A program made the position numbers and the translations under genes. Shown here one piece after another: positions 1-9,737 of a stretch of DNA of 64,000 nt. Position 1 is the stretch's first letter. Every line of letters begins with the position of its first letter. Origin of the DNA: Scilla litardierei (lineage: Eukaryota > Streptophyta > Magnoliopsida > Asparagales > Asparagaceae); assembly GCA_030789695.1 (NCBI GenBank), contig CM061142.1, positions 569,275,281 through 569,339,280 of the forward strand, in the 5' to 3' direction. The notes under the pieces are model-generated. The model was not told the DNA's origin. It saw only the letters and a program-made list of their open reading frames with translations, and did no database searches.

Positions 1-1
1 T

Positions 2-600
2 TTCAAGAGGATTCAAGTCATGGAGGCATGGGGCGATCATCTTCACGAGGAAAAACTTTTTGAAGACGCTGCTTCAACTTATCTATGTTGTTCCTCATTT
101 CAGAAGGCCTTGAAAGCATACCGTGCTTGTGGTGATTGGAAAGGCATGCTTACTGTTGCTGGAATCCTGAAACTTGGAAAGGCAGAAGTTCTCCAGCTAG
201 CAAATGAGCTCTGTGAAGAATTTCAGGCACTTGGAAAGCCCGCTGAGGCTGCTAAAATCGCACTGGAGTATTGTGCAGATGTTGCTAGAGGCATTGGATA
301 CTATATAATGGCACGAGAATGGGATGAAGCTCTCAGGATTGGCTATATGCATGAACGGGATGATCTTGTCTCTAATGTCAAAGATGCAGCTCTGGAATGT
401 GCCAGTACAATGATATCTGAATATAAGGAGGGGGCAGAGAAGGTAGGCAAATATTTGGCTCGCTATCTAGCAGTGCGTCAGAGAAGATTAGTCCTTGCTG
501 CTAAAATTCAGGCTGAAGACAGTTTAGTAAATCATACTGATTACGATACTGTTTCCGAAGCCAGTAGTAACTTAAGTGGCATGAGCGCGTACACCATGAG
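2..600 (+). CDS. ELP1: Elongator complex protein 1, internal exon (5' part outside window)
   Basis: ELP1 is the large scaffold of the six-subunit Elongator complex, which modifies wobble uridines of tRNAs and has also been linked to histone acetylation. The frame is open from base 2 without needing the ATG at 20. It reads through an alpha-helical, TPR-like region with segments I recognise from plant ELP1, such as MEAWGDHLHEEKLFEDAA, YLARYLAVRQRR and VSEASSNLSGMSAYT. The exon ends at 600 with AG, followed by the donor GTATGC, and leaves a codon two bases complete. The frame runs a few codons into the intron and stops at 622. The codon completes exactly with the first base of the exon at 42931. 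Plant ELP1 is roughly 1,300 residues, so the N-terminal WD40 propellers and middle part lie upstream of the window. Family assignment is from memory of conserved segments and is strong. Confidence 0.93.
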
Positions 601-2190
601 GTATGCTTCTTATTTCTTCTAGATACTTCTGTGTGTGTTCTTGTGTTAGCTCCCTTTGTTGGTTTTATCTAAGATATAGTCCATGATGCTATTTGTCTTG
701 TGTGTTTTTGTTTGAAATATTTACTACTCATTTTTTACTATATACTAGCTAATCAGTTTTAAAATGCATATATAATAACCAGATTATAGAAAGCTACGTT
801 CACTGCCACCTATATTGTTGGAAATTACATCTAGTTATCTGGAATTGTGCAAAACGGCAGTTTGGGACAGTGGGAGTATTTGAAAACATTGCGTTTGCCC
901 AGTCTGTTATTGTAACTGTTCTGACATGTTTACTAGGGGTACGTGGTTCAAAACATGGTCATCTGAAAGTAGTATGATAACTTCAATTAGGGCGATCATC
1001 AGATGGAGGGCACGGTTAACCCAAATTTATACCTGGAGCTGATGTTATTCATACTTTAAAAATGCAAATTGCATGTTGTTTATTACGAATATAAATTGTT
1101 GGATGTTAAAAGCCAGTTTCTTCTAATTCAGGCCACAACTTGCTTGCTTTTATTCACATGCATGACAGGCTTCAGCCTTTCTGCCAATATTAAAAAGAGG
1201 TCACATTACGTCTAAATTACAAGCCTTATTCTGACTTCTCTATGGGTTTAGTAATTCCAGAGCTTCTTCTGTTGTGTCATGTGAGCAAAATAATCATTTG
1301 TAACAAACTTAATCATTCAATGAAACGTCTATGTGTTTTGGTGCTGTTTGTTTGATGCTTTCATTACTGTTTGATTACATTTTGGTCTTGCTTTTTCTGT
1401 GATATGATAGCCTGATTGAAGTAATTGCTTTGTTTAATTGTTAGGACACGATTGATATTCAAGGGGAGGCATTGAATGTGATGAATTCTAGAAGTTGCAC
1501 TAAGGATTATAATGTCCAACCAGATGCATACGCCAATAAATATTAAAAGAGAGTTTGAGTTGTACTGAAGACTCGAGAATAATAATAGGTTGATGAAAAT
1601 ATTAATTAGAGATTGAAATGAAGTTTCGAAAAAGCTTGTATAAATATTGTTGGTCATACTACGAGGACAACTAGGGCAAATAGTTCTTCTGTGATGACTT
1701 GTCCAAGCATGGAAATGTGCAATTTGATAAATAACTTGGCAGTGGAGTCCACTGCATTGGATTATGTATTTGTTAAACCATGGCCAATTTTAACATTCCT
1801 CCTACTTATCAACCCTTATTCGCAAAGTTGGTTCATAATATTTGCATCTGGTTTAACATCTGCTGCGTCTGGGGGAATGTTTGTTAATATTCTATTCTAC
1901 TGTTCTTGGTATACAAAAAATTCAATAAAAATGCTATGGTGAACACAAACCTTTGATTCAAAATCTTTTGGCAGAACTAGTTGTATTCTATGACCTAAAC
2001 ATTATCCTGGTACTTAATTATTAATTTTAGTCATTATAAAGAACTCAAAAACTTGGATAACCCCAAATTTATCCCCACCCGTTACTATCACTGAGCCAAC
2101 CCTTAGTATCAATTAACCTAGTTTGTTACGGTGATATCTGGTAGTCAGAACGGATATTTTGTCCTTGCAATAGTTGATTGCTAAGAAGAT
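601..2190. other. Intron sequence without recognisable element
   Basis: AT-rich intron DNA. The open frames here (for example 1364-1657 on the - strand and 1691-1942 on the + strand) are short and show no domain or conserved motif. I see nothing else. Confidence 0.6.
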
Positions 2191-2195
2191 GATAA

Positions 2196-2501
2196 TGATC
2201 GATCCGGCCCACTTGGGGCCTAATTTATTGGGTTTTGTATTATTTTATTATAGTAGGAGTATTTGGGTAATTAGACATTTAATTAGAAGATTATAAATAG
2301 GGGAGAGCCGGCCGGTCCTAGTTATACTAATTTTGATGATTTTGTGAGAGAAGAGATAGTTCTTCGAGATCTTCGGGAAGGTGCGGACGTTCCTTATCAA
2401 TCGGCGTCTTGGGAGAGCGATTATCCCTACAAGTGTAATCAATTATCTTATTTTATTTCAGTTTTTGCTAATAAATTTCAGATTTAGTTTGGATCCTATT
2501 A
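2196..2501 (+). repeat. 5' LTR of outer gag-only element
   Basis: Starts TGATCGATCCGG and ends GGATCCTATTA. The partner at 7178-7482 ends in CCA, so the TA here is probably a decayed CA. It contains the TATA-like TATAAATAGG near 2291. The borders come from comparing the two LTRs and from the near-matching 5-bp target duplication. Confidence 0.85.
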
Positions 2502-2504
2502 TTT

Positions 2505-2516
2505 TGGTATCAGAGC
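2505..2516 (+). other. Primer-binding site, initiator tRNA-Met type
   Basis: TGGTATCAGAGC three bases after the LTR matches the complement of the 3' end of plant initiator methionine tRNA. This is the usual primer of many plant LTR retrotransposons. Confidence 0.85.
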
Positions 2517-2728
2517 GCCGTAACAATCCATGACGGCGTCGACTAGATCGAAGGACAAGTTCAAGTTGTTGGAGGAGAAGTTCCATGGTGAGATCGAAGG
2601 GATAAAAAAAATCGTTGGCGGGGCACGATGAATCTATGGCAAGGTTGACAGCTTCCGTGGAAAGGTTGACTGCGAAGCAAGAGAAACAAGATGAAGCACT
2701 CGCACAATTGATTTTTTAGTTGACAATC

Positions 2729-3011
2729 TGATGCGATTCGCTAGGGATTTGACGATAAAAAGAGGATTTTTATTGGATCTCAGATCTGAAATTATAGGAA
2801 AACCTACTACAAATCAACTACTCGCTAAATAACAACTACAATTTAAAAGGACGACTAGCTAAGGATTAATCTAGGGGATAAACTAATAAAAAGAAATACT
2901 CTCTCAATTTTCGCATAAGAATTAGGGCCGGCTCAACCCCCTTAAATAGCCAAACACCCCCCAAAAGTCATTTTACCCAAATGCCCCTCTTCCCAAATAC
3001 CGGCCGCAACA
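2729..3011 (-). repeat. 3' LTR of inner gag-only element
   Basis: 283 bp, with no difference seen by eye from 5040-5322. It is bounded by the target duplication CAATC on the left and by the purine tract on the right. Confidence 0.92.
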
Positions 3012-3070
3012 CTACTCCGCCCCGGAAAAACCACCTTGTCCTCAAAGTGGTGCGTGAAGGGTATGGTCAG

Positions 3071-5014
3071 CTACTCCACGTGCAGGTGCTCCGGATCATC
3101 GTCCACGCCGGCCTCCAACATTATCACACTTTCTTCTCCCTCTTCTTCGTCATTCACTATCAGGATCTGAAGAGTACGATTTCCGCACCGGTGCCCTGGG
3201 GTAAACTTCTCGTCGCATTTGAAACACATGCCCTTGGTCCGTTTGTCACGAATCTCTGCCTCGGTCATTCTTCGTGTATGCCCCCCAGGTCGTAGTTCCA
3301 TCCCCTTCTCCTTGGTAACCACTGTGCCGTCAGTGGATGTTGCCCCTCATGCGGCCCCCTTTTGTCCTCCTCCCGGATCCGGCACTCTAAAGGTAGAGCC
3401 TCCCCACGTTCCGCGAGCTCTCCGCTCCGTCTCCTGGTGATCCTCCACCTTCCTGGCCAGCGTCATCATCACGCGCAAACCCACGGGCTCAAACTGCCTC
3501 AGCCCCGACCTCACCGTAGGCTTCAGCCCCGTCATGAAACAGCCCTCCAGTGACTCCTCAGAGACTCCCCGAACTCGGTGGCAGAGCGACTCGAACTTCT
3601 TGATGTAATCACCCACGCTCCCCTCCTGCTTCAGCGAGTACAGTCTCTCGAACACGCCGCCAGCCGGACCTCCTCTAAACCGCTCTGTCAAGAGCGTCGT
3701 AAACTCAGCCCAGGTCTGAAAAGGCTGCTGCTGATCGGTCCAACGGAACCAACCCAAAGCCTCTCCCTCCAGACAGACCCCTATCGCCCGCAGCCAATCC
3801 TCTCCCGGGACAGCGGACACCTCCACGTACCTCTCCACCCGGTAAAGCCAGTCGTCTGGGTCTCCTCCCTCAAAAACAGGCACCTCCAGCTTCCTCAGGC
3901 GCCTCTCGCCAGCGAATCCCCCTCTCTCCTGCGGCTGGAATCCTCCCCTGTGCTGGTATCCCTGTCGCCTGTCTGGAACGTACGCCTCAGCCCGCTCACG
4001 GTAGCCCCCCTCTGCTCCGTGCCCCTGCCAGCCTCCCTGATGGTGTCCAAACTCCGCCTGGTGCCCTCCTGGAGGATCCTGGTACGCTCTCCAATCTCCC
4101 GTCACTCCCCCAAAAGGTGGGGGCTGAGTCGACGGGCCTCCTGTTGTCTGGTGGGGCCCTCCACCCTGCTGCAGTCCTCCGCCGGGTCCACCAAAAGTCT
4201 GAAAACCTCCAAATTGCGCTCCACGAACCTCGGGTGGGGCCCCCGGGGGACGAGGACCCTGCGGATCCAACTGTCGGACGTCCTGGGGGGCCGGTGGGCC
4301 CCCCAGGGGTCGGGTGGGCCTCGGATCCCCCCTCTGGGGTTGGCCGAGGCCCCCCAGGCCGCCGCCTGGGCCGGCCGGCCCTGGAAGTGGGCCGGCGGGC
4401 CCCAGGCGGCGGCGGCAGTGTCTGCCGAGGCCGCCTGGGGGGGGGGGGCGGCAGGGTCGGCCGCCCCTCCCATGGCCCTGGCGGCCTGCCGCCGCCTCCC
4501 AGGGGGTTCGCCGACCCCCCAGATGTATCTGGGGGGCCGGCGGCCACCCTGGGGGGTTCCGGGTGGCCGGAACTCCCCCACAAGGGCTTGTGTCGTCGCG
4601 GCGCGGCGGCGCGTGGGCTTGGTGGATCCCCCACGCGTTGTCTCCTTGGTCAAACCCTCCATCGTCGTCTAGATCCGGTTCATCTTCCAAAAAAATTGTC
4701 TTTTTACCCTTGTCCTTCGCCAAAGGTGGCTCCTTTTTGCTCGGATCCGCTTTTGGGATAAGATGAGCGGTCAACGCCGCTATTGCCTCCGTCAATTCCG
4801 AAAGTTTTGCATCCGTTTTCCCTTGATTTGCTTGTATCTCCGCCATCTTGGCCTCCGTCTTCTCTTGATTTTCTTTTATCTCCTTCCGGATCTCCGCGGC
4901 CGTCTCCGCGTCTTCCTTCATTAGATCGATGAAACCCTTGCTGATTTGGGCTTCAATCCTCTCAACCTTCCCCTCCAAGATTTCAATCCGCTCCGTTGCA
5001 CGCGTGTTTGCCAT
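3071..5014 (-). pseudogene. Gag polyprotein of inner element with one in-frame stop
   Basis: Gag packages element RNA into cytoplasmic particles. The frame starts MANTRATERIEILEGKVERIE and has a coiled-coil first 90 residues rich in K, E and Q. A Gly/Pro/Arg-rich linker follows at about residues 140-360, and then the gag core at about 370-540 (LEVPVFEGGDPDDWLYRVERY, GEALGWFRWTDQ). At 3347-3349 a TGA ends the 555-residue frame. The same frame continues without shift through KEKGMELRPGGHTRRM to a zinc knuckle, CFKCDEKFTPGHRC, and ends at 3071 beside the purine tract. Apart from this one codon the gene is intact, which fits its young LTRs. The TGA may be a CGA mutated at a CpG, or a readthrough stop. 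The sequence alone cannot decide. Confidence 0.82.
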
Positions 5015-5024
5015 GGATCAAACC

Positions 5025-5036
5025 GCTCTGATACCA
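5025..5036 (-). other. Primer-binding site of inner element
   Basis: GCTCTGATACCA on the + strand is TGGTATCAGAGC on the - strand, three bases from the 5' LTR. This is the same initiator tRNA-Met type as in the outer element. Confidence 0.88.
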
Positions 5037-5039
5037 ATT

Positions 5040-5322
5040 TGATGCGATTCGCTAGGGATTTGACGATAAAAAGAGGATTTTTATTGGATCTCAGATCTGA
5101 AATTATAGGAAAACCTACTACAAATCAACTACTCGCTAAATAACAACTACAATTTAAAAGGACGACTAGCTAAGGATTAATCTAGGGGATAAACTAATAA
5201 AAAGAAATACTCTCTCAATTTTCGCATAAGAATTAGGGCCGGCTCAACCCCCTTAAATAGCCAAACACCCCCCAAAAGTCATTTTACCCAAATGCCCCTC
5301 TTCCCAAATACCGGCCGCAACA
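5040..5322 (-). repeat. 5' LTR of inner gag-only element
   Basis: 283 bp. It would carry the promoter for - strand transcription; TATTTAAGG on the - strand near 5257-5265 is the only TATA-like stretch I noticed. It is followed at 5323-5327 by the CAATC target duplication. Confidence 0.92.
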
Positions 5323-5690
5323 CAATCATCATGGAAAAGGATGGAAAAGGTGATGAAAACCCTAAATCAGCAGCAAAGGTGTCTTCTTTGGACAAGGGAA
5401 AGCATGTAGTACGAGATCTGGAGGACGGAAGGATCACAGACCTCGATATCAGCAATCTAGAGGCGGAGGATGTTGATCGAGAGGCCGACGACCTCGGCCG
5501 TGGCGTCCACAAGCATTAGCGGCATCGACGGGACCCCAGGGGCCCTTCCTAGGGTTCCACGGGTTACCAGGGACCCTGACAGCGGCGCACCCTTTCACCG
5601 GGGTCGACAGCCCCAGGCGAACTGGCTGGGGGCTTCGCCGGGGCCTGTCGACCCCCGACAGGGCCCCAGGGCCCTCTCCGATATCCGACA

Positions 5691-5932
5691 GGGCCCGACG
5701 GGCCCTCCACAGGGCCGCCCGGCCCCACAGATGGCCAGCTACCCCCGTGAGGGGGTTCTGACTTCCGGCAGGGCCCGACGGCCCCTCCCCAGGGCCGCCT
5801 GGGCCCCACAGATGGCCAGCGACCCCCATGGAGGGTTTTTGACTTCTCGCGAGGCCCGACAGCGCCTCCCAAGGGCCGCCTGGGCCCCACAGACGTCCAG
5901 CGAGCCCCTTGGGGGGTTTTCGACTTGCAGTG
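5691..5932 (+). repeat. Three tandem 81-bp units inside outer gag
   Basis: GC-rich units begin near 5691, 5771 and 5852 and share GGCCGCC(T/C)GGCCCCACAGA and a GACTT-containing end. The period of about 81 bp keeps the frame, giving 27-residue repeats around PLPRAAWAPQ in the 5470-6318 frame. The repeat lies in the variable linker between the gag N-terminus and the gag core. Confidence 0.75.
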
Positions 5933-7487
5933 AGATGGTGGTGAGCAATTTAGAGGTTATCCGCCCTATTCGGAGGACCCAGCACATGGCTACGATGATG
6001 GATTTGATCCGGGAGTCTTTCAGGAGTACGTGGATGATGGAGGAGGGTGCCAGGACCCTCCCGACCTTCAATACGACGATGATAGATGGCGATGCCCCCT
6101 TTCTCCAGGAGGGGCATATTGGAGACTTTGAGGGAGGGTACAGAGACTACCAGGAGGGGCATGATGGCCGGTTTAGGGGCGACGACCGAGGAGGCTACGT
6201 GGGACGGGGAGAGGGACCCGGCTGTGGTTATGGAGGTCGCAGGAGGGGACCACATGGAAGACATGAGACTCACCAGGAGAGGTGGCAGCACTACCACCAG
6301 CCCAGATATGTCGAATGATGAGGAGACCAGGGGATGTTCAATATGGACAGGCTGCGTAAGCTGAAGATGCCTGTATTCGACGGCGTGGATCCAGTGTCGT
6401 GAATCAACCGGGTAGAGAGATTCTTTAGAGTCTCTCGAATGACTGAGAAGCAGAAGCTGGAGGCGGCATGTATTTGTCTGGATGGGAAGGTCCTCGCTTG
6501 GTTTCAGTGGAAGGACGCGATACGTCCTTTCCGCTCATGTGAGGAGATCAGGAAACAGATGGAGAGATTCAGAGATCCACATCTGGAGAATGTGAGGGCA
6601 CAATGCGAGATTACCTTGAGAGGTTCGAGGCCCTATCAGGACATGTGCAAGGTGCACGGAGTGACTGACGAGACGAAGGAGAGCACTTTCATGAAGGGGC
6701 TAAAGGTCATTATTCGAACATCGGTTCGCATGCAGAAGCCTCAGAGCCTGATGGAGGCCATGGAGTATGCTCAGATGGCGGAGGGCTGTCAGTTGGAGGA
6801 GAGAAAGGCGAGAGGTGGTTGTAGTGGACCGGTTTTGCACAGTGTTCCGACCGCGACATGAGAATAGAAGGCGGCTACATGGGCGGATCGGGCGAGTATT
6901 GAGAAGACTGGGGATTAGAGCAGCGCACTGCCAGTAGGGGGTCAGTCCAGGAGGATTACTAACGCCGAGATGAGGGAGAAGAGGCAGAAAGGGCTGTGTT
7001 TCAGATGCGATGAGCGGTTTACCCCATGGCACCACTGTGGAGTGCACGAGCTGCAAGTGCTGATAGCCGGGAAAGACGAGGAGGATGACGTGGAGGATGA
7101 CAAGGTCGGAGGAGTAGGACCGTCAGAAACTTCATGCACCACCTTGAGGACAAGGTGAATTTTCGGGGGCGGAGTAATGATAGATCCGGCCCACTTGGGT
7201 TCTAGTTTATTGGGTTTTATATTATTTTATTATAGTAGGGTTATTTGGGTAATTAGACATTTCATTAGAAGATTATCAATAGGGGAGAGCCGGCCGGCCC
7301 TAGTTATGCTAATTTTGATGATTTTGTGAGAGAAGAGATAGTTCTTCGAGATCTTCGGGAAGGTGCGGAGTCCTTTATCAATCGGCGTCTTGGGAGGACG
7401 ATTACCCCTACAAGTGTAATCAATTATCTTATTTTATTTCAGTTTTTGCTAATAAATTTCAGATTTGGTTTGGATCCTACCAGGTAA

Positions 7488-7897
7488 TTGTAGTGGATTG
7501 GAGAGTCTGGACTTCCTTGGAAAAGTTGATGCATGTTATGGCCATATACCGATGTCCTGTATGACTTGCTCACATCTTGTTGGAATTTTGTGTTTGTGGG
7601 TGTGGGTGGGTGGTTTTTTTGGGGGTGGGGGTCTTCTTTATAGTCGAGTGATCATAATCTGTTGTTGCTTACCAAGCCTTTTACCTGACCACCGACTTTT
7701 TGTTGCATGAGTAACATAGTCTCTGCTTTGTTAATGTGATTTACTGCATCTGCATGCATAAAATGGCACCATAATAAATTGATTTCGTCTTGCCATTTTA
7801 GTATTGCCACATATTGGCAGTTCAATGCAGCTTTATATTTCTTTTCAGTCAAGTAACAGTTCTCTTGTGAACTAAATTGCTATTTAATGGCCATGTG
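7488..7897. other. Intron sequence without recognisable element
   Basis: Contains a short GT/T-rich stretch near 7590-7635. No coding or repeat signal I can support. Confidence 0.55.
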
Positions 7898-8139
7898 CAG
7901 AGCCAGGCGGGGGGCAAATGGGGGTAATTGTCCCCACTGAGCGTGTTCAATTTTAGTAGCTAAATGGCTTGGTTATTACAATATAATATTTGGTTGAGTT
8001 TAACTTATATGCAAGATGAACTTGGAATGTTTGGTAATTAGGTTTGTCGTTAATACTGACACTTCCAAGGATGCAGGTTCAAAGCATATTAATGTCACTT
8101 TTATTTATTTTTCTTTATTAGCCTTTTGTTTTTCATCTT

Positions 8140-8560
8140 TTTTTCACTTCTCTTTTCCTATTTTTCTTATTTTTCCCCTATTGTTCGACGGGTGCCTTCT
8201 CTATTGTGATTTTCTTTTTCTCTTTCACTTATAATCTAAGGCTATATTTTTTGCATTTACCCTTCTTTATTACTTTTATTACTTTTCTTTGCCTTTATTT
8301 CTTATTTTTTCGCAATGGTTCGACGTGAACCCTTTTCATTGTGATTTTTTTCTTTTATTATTTTTTAAAATATAAGGCTTTGTTTTTTATTTCACTTTAT
8401 TTTTTATTACCTTTCCCCCCTTTTTCACTTTTCCTTTTCCTTTCTTTCTTCTTATTTTTCTTATTTTTAACTATGTTTTGAAGTAAATTTCCTTTATCAT
8501 GGGGTTTCCTTTTATTCTTTTTGTTTTTGAATTTAAGGCCACTTTTTAATTTTCTTTTTA
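8140..8560 (+). repeat. Three degenerate T-rich units of about 150 bp
   Basis: Each unit has GGTTCGACGTG-like, CATTGTGATTTT-like and TATAAGGCT-like blocks separated by long T-rich stretches. Divergence is high. It lies within the hAT relic. Confidence 0.45.
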
Positions 8561-8899
8561 AAAGCTCTCAATTTAAATTGTATATGAAACAAACAAAATC
8601 AAATGTTTTGTATGAAATAAGGTATCAATGTGCCTAATATGGATGTAATTTTTTTAGTAACATAAGGCTCAATAATGCACTAACTTATTTTATTATAATG
8701 ATTTTTTGATTATGATAAATATGCAAGTTCAGAAGCTTAATAATCGGTTTCATAGGTTGACACAGATATACTTTTAGGGGTTGCTTGCTAAGTTCATATG
8801 ATTATCTCTTTTTTCAATAAAGAGACCAAATTATCTAGCACAATTTTATCCAAATGATGTTTTCTTTAATAGAACTCATGAAGATAAAGTATAAACAAT

Positions 8900-9565
8900 A
8901 TGCCACTTCTAGTTTTATATATCAAGTCAAATAAGAAATTATTAAAATTGAATGGCATGATAAGTCCCGTAGAAAGGATTATCAAGACTAAGATGAATAA
9001 AATATATCTGTTAGTGTTAGAATTAGGGTTTGGGTGGCAAACTTGTAATTTTGGGCTTCGGGGACATTTTTGTAATTTTGTACAAATCAGTCCATTATAT
9101 ATGGGTGGAGGGACTAGGGCTATAAACTTATATTGAATTTGGAGAATATTATTGAAAAGAGAATATGAGTAGATCCCTTAGGTAATGGAAAAGCTCTGCT
9201 TTCTCTCGAATGGAAGCTTGGGAGAGCGGCTTCCTCCCGAAAGAAACCATCTTATCTTTGTATTACACTTTATATCTATAAAAACTAATTTTTACCACTC
9301 AAAACTCTAGAAATTTCTATCGGTTGGTTAATTTAATATTGAAGTTAGCTTTGGTTTTACCAGTTGCAATAGCTACAATTGATAGAGAATTTCTGTATGA
9401 ATATAGTAAAAAGTTGATATTAAAACTACATCAGTTGATGAATGATTACTTCATCATGTCTATTGAAAAATATATATTTGATTCCATTGAGAATGAATTA
9501 ATCATCAAGCAATTTTAGGATATGAAAGCACATCATTATATAGTTCCAGTTTGTTTTTTATATTG
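8900..9565 (+). pseudogene. hAT transposase C-terminal dimerisation domain, interrupted by a solo LTR
   Basis: Readable pieces are MISPVERIIKTKMNKIYLLV before the solo LTR and LILKLALVLPVAIATIDREF to FDSIENELIIKQF after it. They correspond to the dimerisation domain of plant TTF/MYM-type hAT transposases, where the core reads like LPVATATVERAF and the end like DIFDSIDNE. The reading frame continues across the LTR once it and one copy of its target duplication are ignored. The gene is dead: no zinc finger or catalytic part is visible upstream, and the 11.7-kb hAT element at 9576 follows directly. Confidence 0.72.
9015..9322 (+). mobile_element. Solo LTR inside the hAT dimerisation domain
   Basis: 308 bp from TGTTAGAATTAGGG to TTCTATCG, flanked by GTTAG (9010-9014) and GTTGG (9323-9327), an imperfect 5-bp target duplication. 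It shares the block AATTTTGGGCTTC...TTTTTGTAATTTTG and the GGAGAGCGG block with the solo LTR at 30989-31324. No internal region is present, so it probably arose by recombination between two LTRs. Confidence 0.72.
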
Positions 9566-9575
9566 ATGGTAAAAC

Positions 9576-9593
9576 CAAGGTTTTAGGTATCGG
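9576..9593 (+). repeat. Left terminal inverted repeat of BED-hAT
   Basis: CAAGGTTTTAGGTATCGG, adjacent to the target duplication GGTAAAAC. It matches the right end at 14 of 18 positions. Confidence 0.85.
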
Positions 9594-9737
9594 TTTCGGT
9601 GTGGGTATCGCTCCGCCCAAAATTTAGGTTTCGGTATCGGTATCGCCCGTTTCGGTGGTTTCGGAAGCAAGTTTCTGTTTCGTCCGTATCGTCCGTATCG
9701 GTAGTTTCGGTATCGGTATCGGAGGTACGTTCCTGTA

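Larger units (their letters stand above)
2729..5322 (-). mobile_element. Young gag-only LTR retrotransposon nested in the outer one
   Basis: This is a complete 2,594-bp element on the - strand. Its two 283-bp LTRs begin TGATGCGATTCGC and end GCCGCAACA, and they look identical base for base. The 5-bp target duplication CAATC is perfect (2724-2728 and 5323-5327). The primer site (complement of TGGTATCAGAGC) lies at 5025-5036, and a purine tract next to the LTR at 3011 reads GGGGCGGAGTAG on the - strand. The single gene is gag; there is no pol. Relatedness to the surrounding element shows in the purine tract, primer site, gag layout and zinc knuckle. Identical LTRs imply a recent insertion. Confidence 0.92.
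2530..7157 (+). pseudogene. Broken gag gene of the outer element, split by the inner element
   Basis: An ATG at 2530 opens a short frame with a lysine/glutamate-rich, probably coiled-coil start. It is soon frameshifted, and the inner element interrupts the gene at 2728/5323. Gag resumes in several frames. 5470-6318 is an acidic to Gly/Pro-rich region with three 27-residue repeats. 6439-6861 is the retrotransposon gag core, recognisable by LDGKVLAWFQWKDAIRPF and the FMKGLK segment. 6970-7158 holds a zinc knuckle, CFRCDERFTPWHHC. The gene ends next to the purine tract and 3' LTR, leaving no room for pol. Several frameshifts and stops make it non-functional. The same order of domains is seen in the inner copy. 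Confidence 0.8.
2196..7482 (+). mobile_element. Gag-only LTR retrotransposon (TR-GAG type), outer copy
   Basis: The element has two similar LTRs of about 305 bp at each end, a primer-binding site TGGTATCAGAGC just inside the left LTR, and a purine-rich tract (TTCGGGGGCGGAG, 7162-7174) just before the right LTR. The target duplication is imperfect: GATAA at 2191-2195 and GGTAA at 7483-7487. Without the inner insertion it would be about 2.7 kb. Its coding part contains only gag; no protease, reverse transcriptase or integrase is present. This matches the described plant class of terminal-repeat retrotransposons with a GAG domain, which depend on partner elements for enzymes. The LTRs differ at several positions, so this copy is older than the inner one. 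Confidence 0.85.

Noticed and set aside
20..622. ELP1 first exon as a complete 200-residue protein starting at ATG 20
   Set aside because: The frame is open upstream of 20, conserved sequence begins before the ATG, and the last seven codons after 600 are intron.
3578..4672. 364-codon + strand open frame across the inner gag
   Set aside because: It is the shadow of the - strand gag gene in a GC-rich stretch, and the - strand frame has recognisable gag and knuckle motifs.
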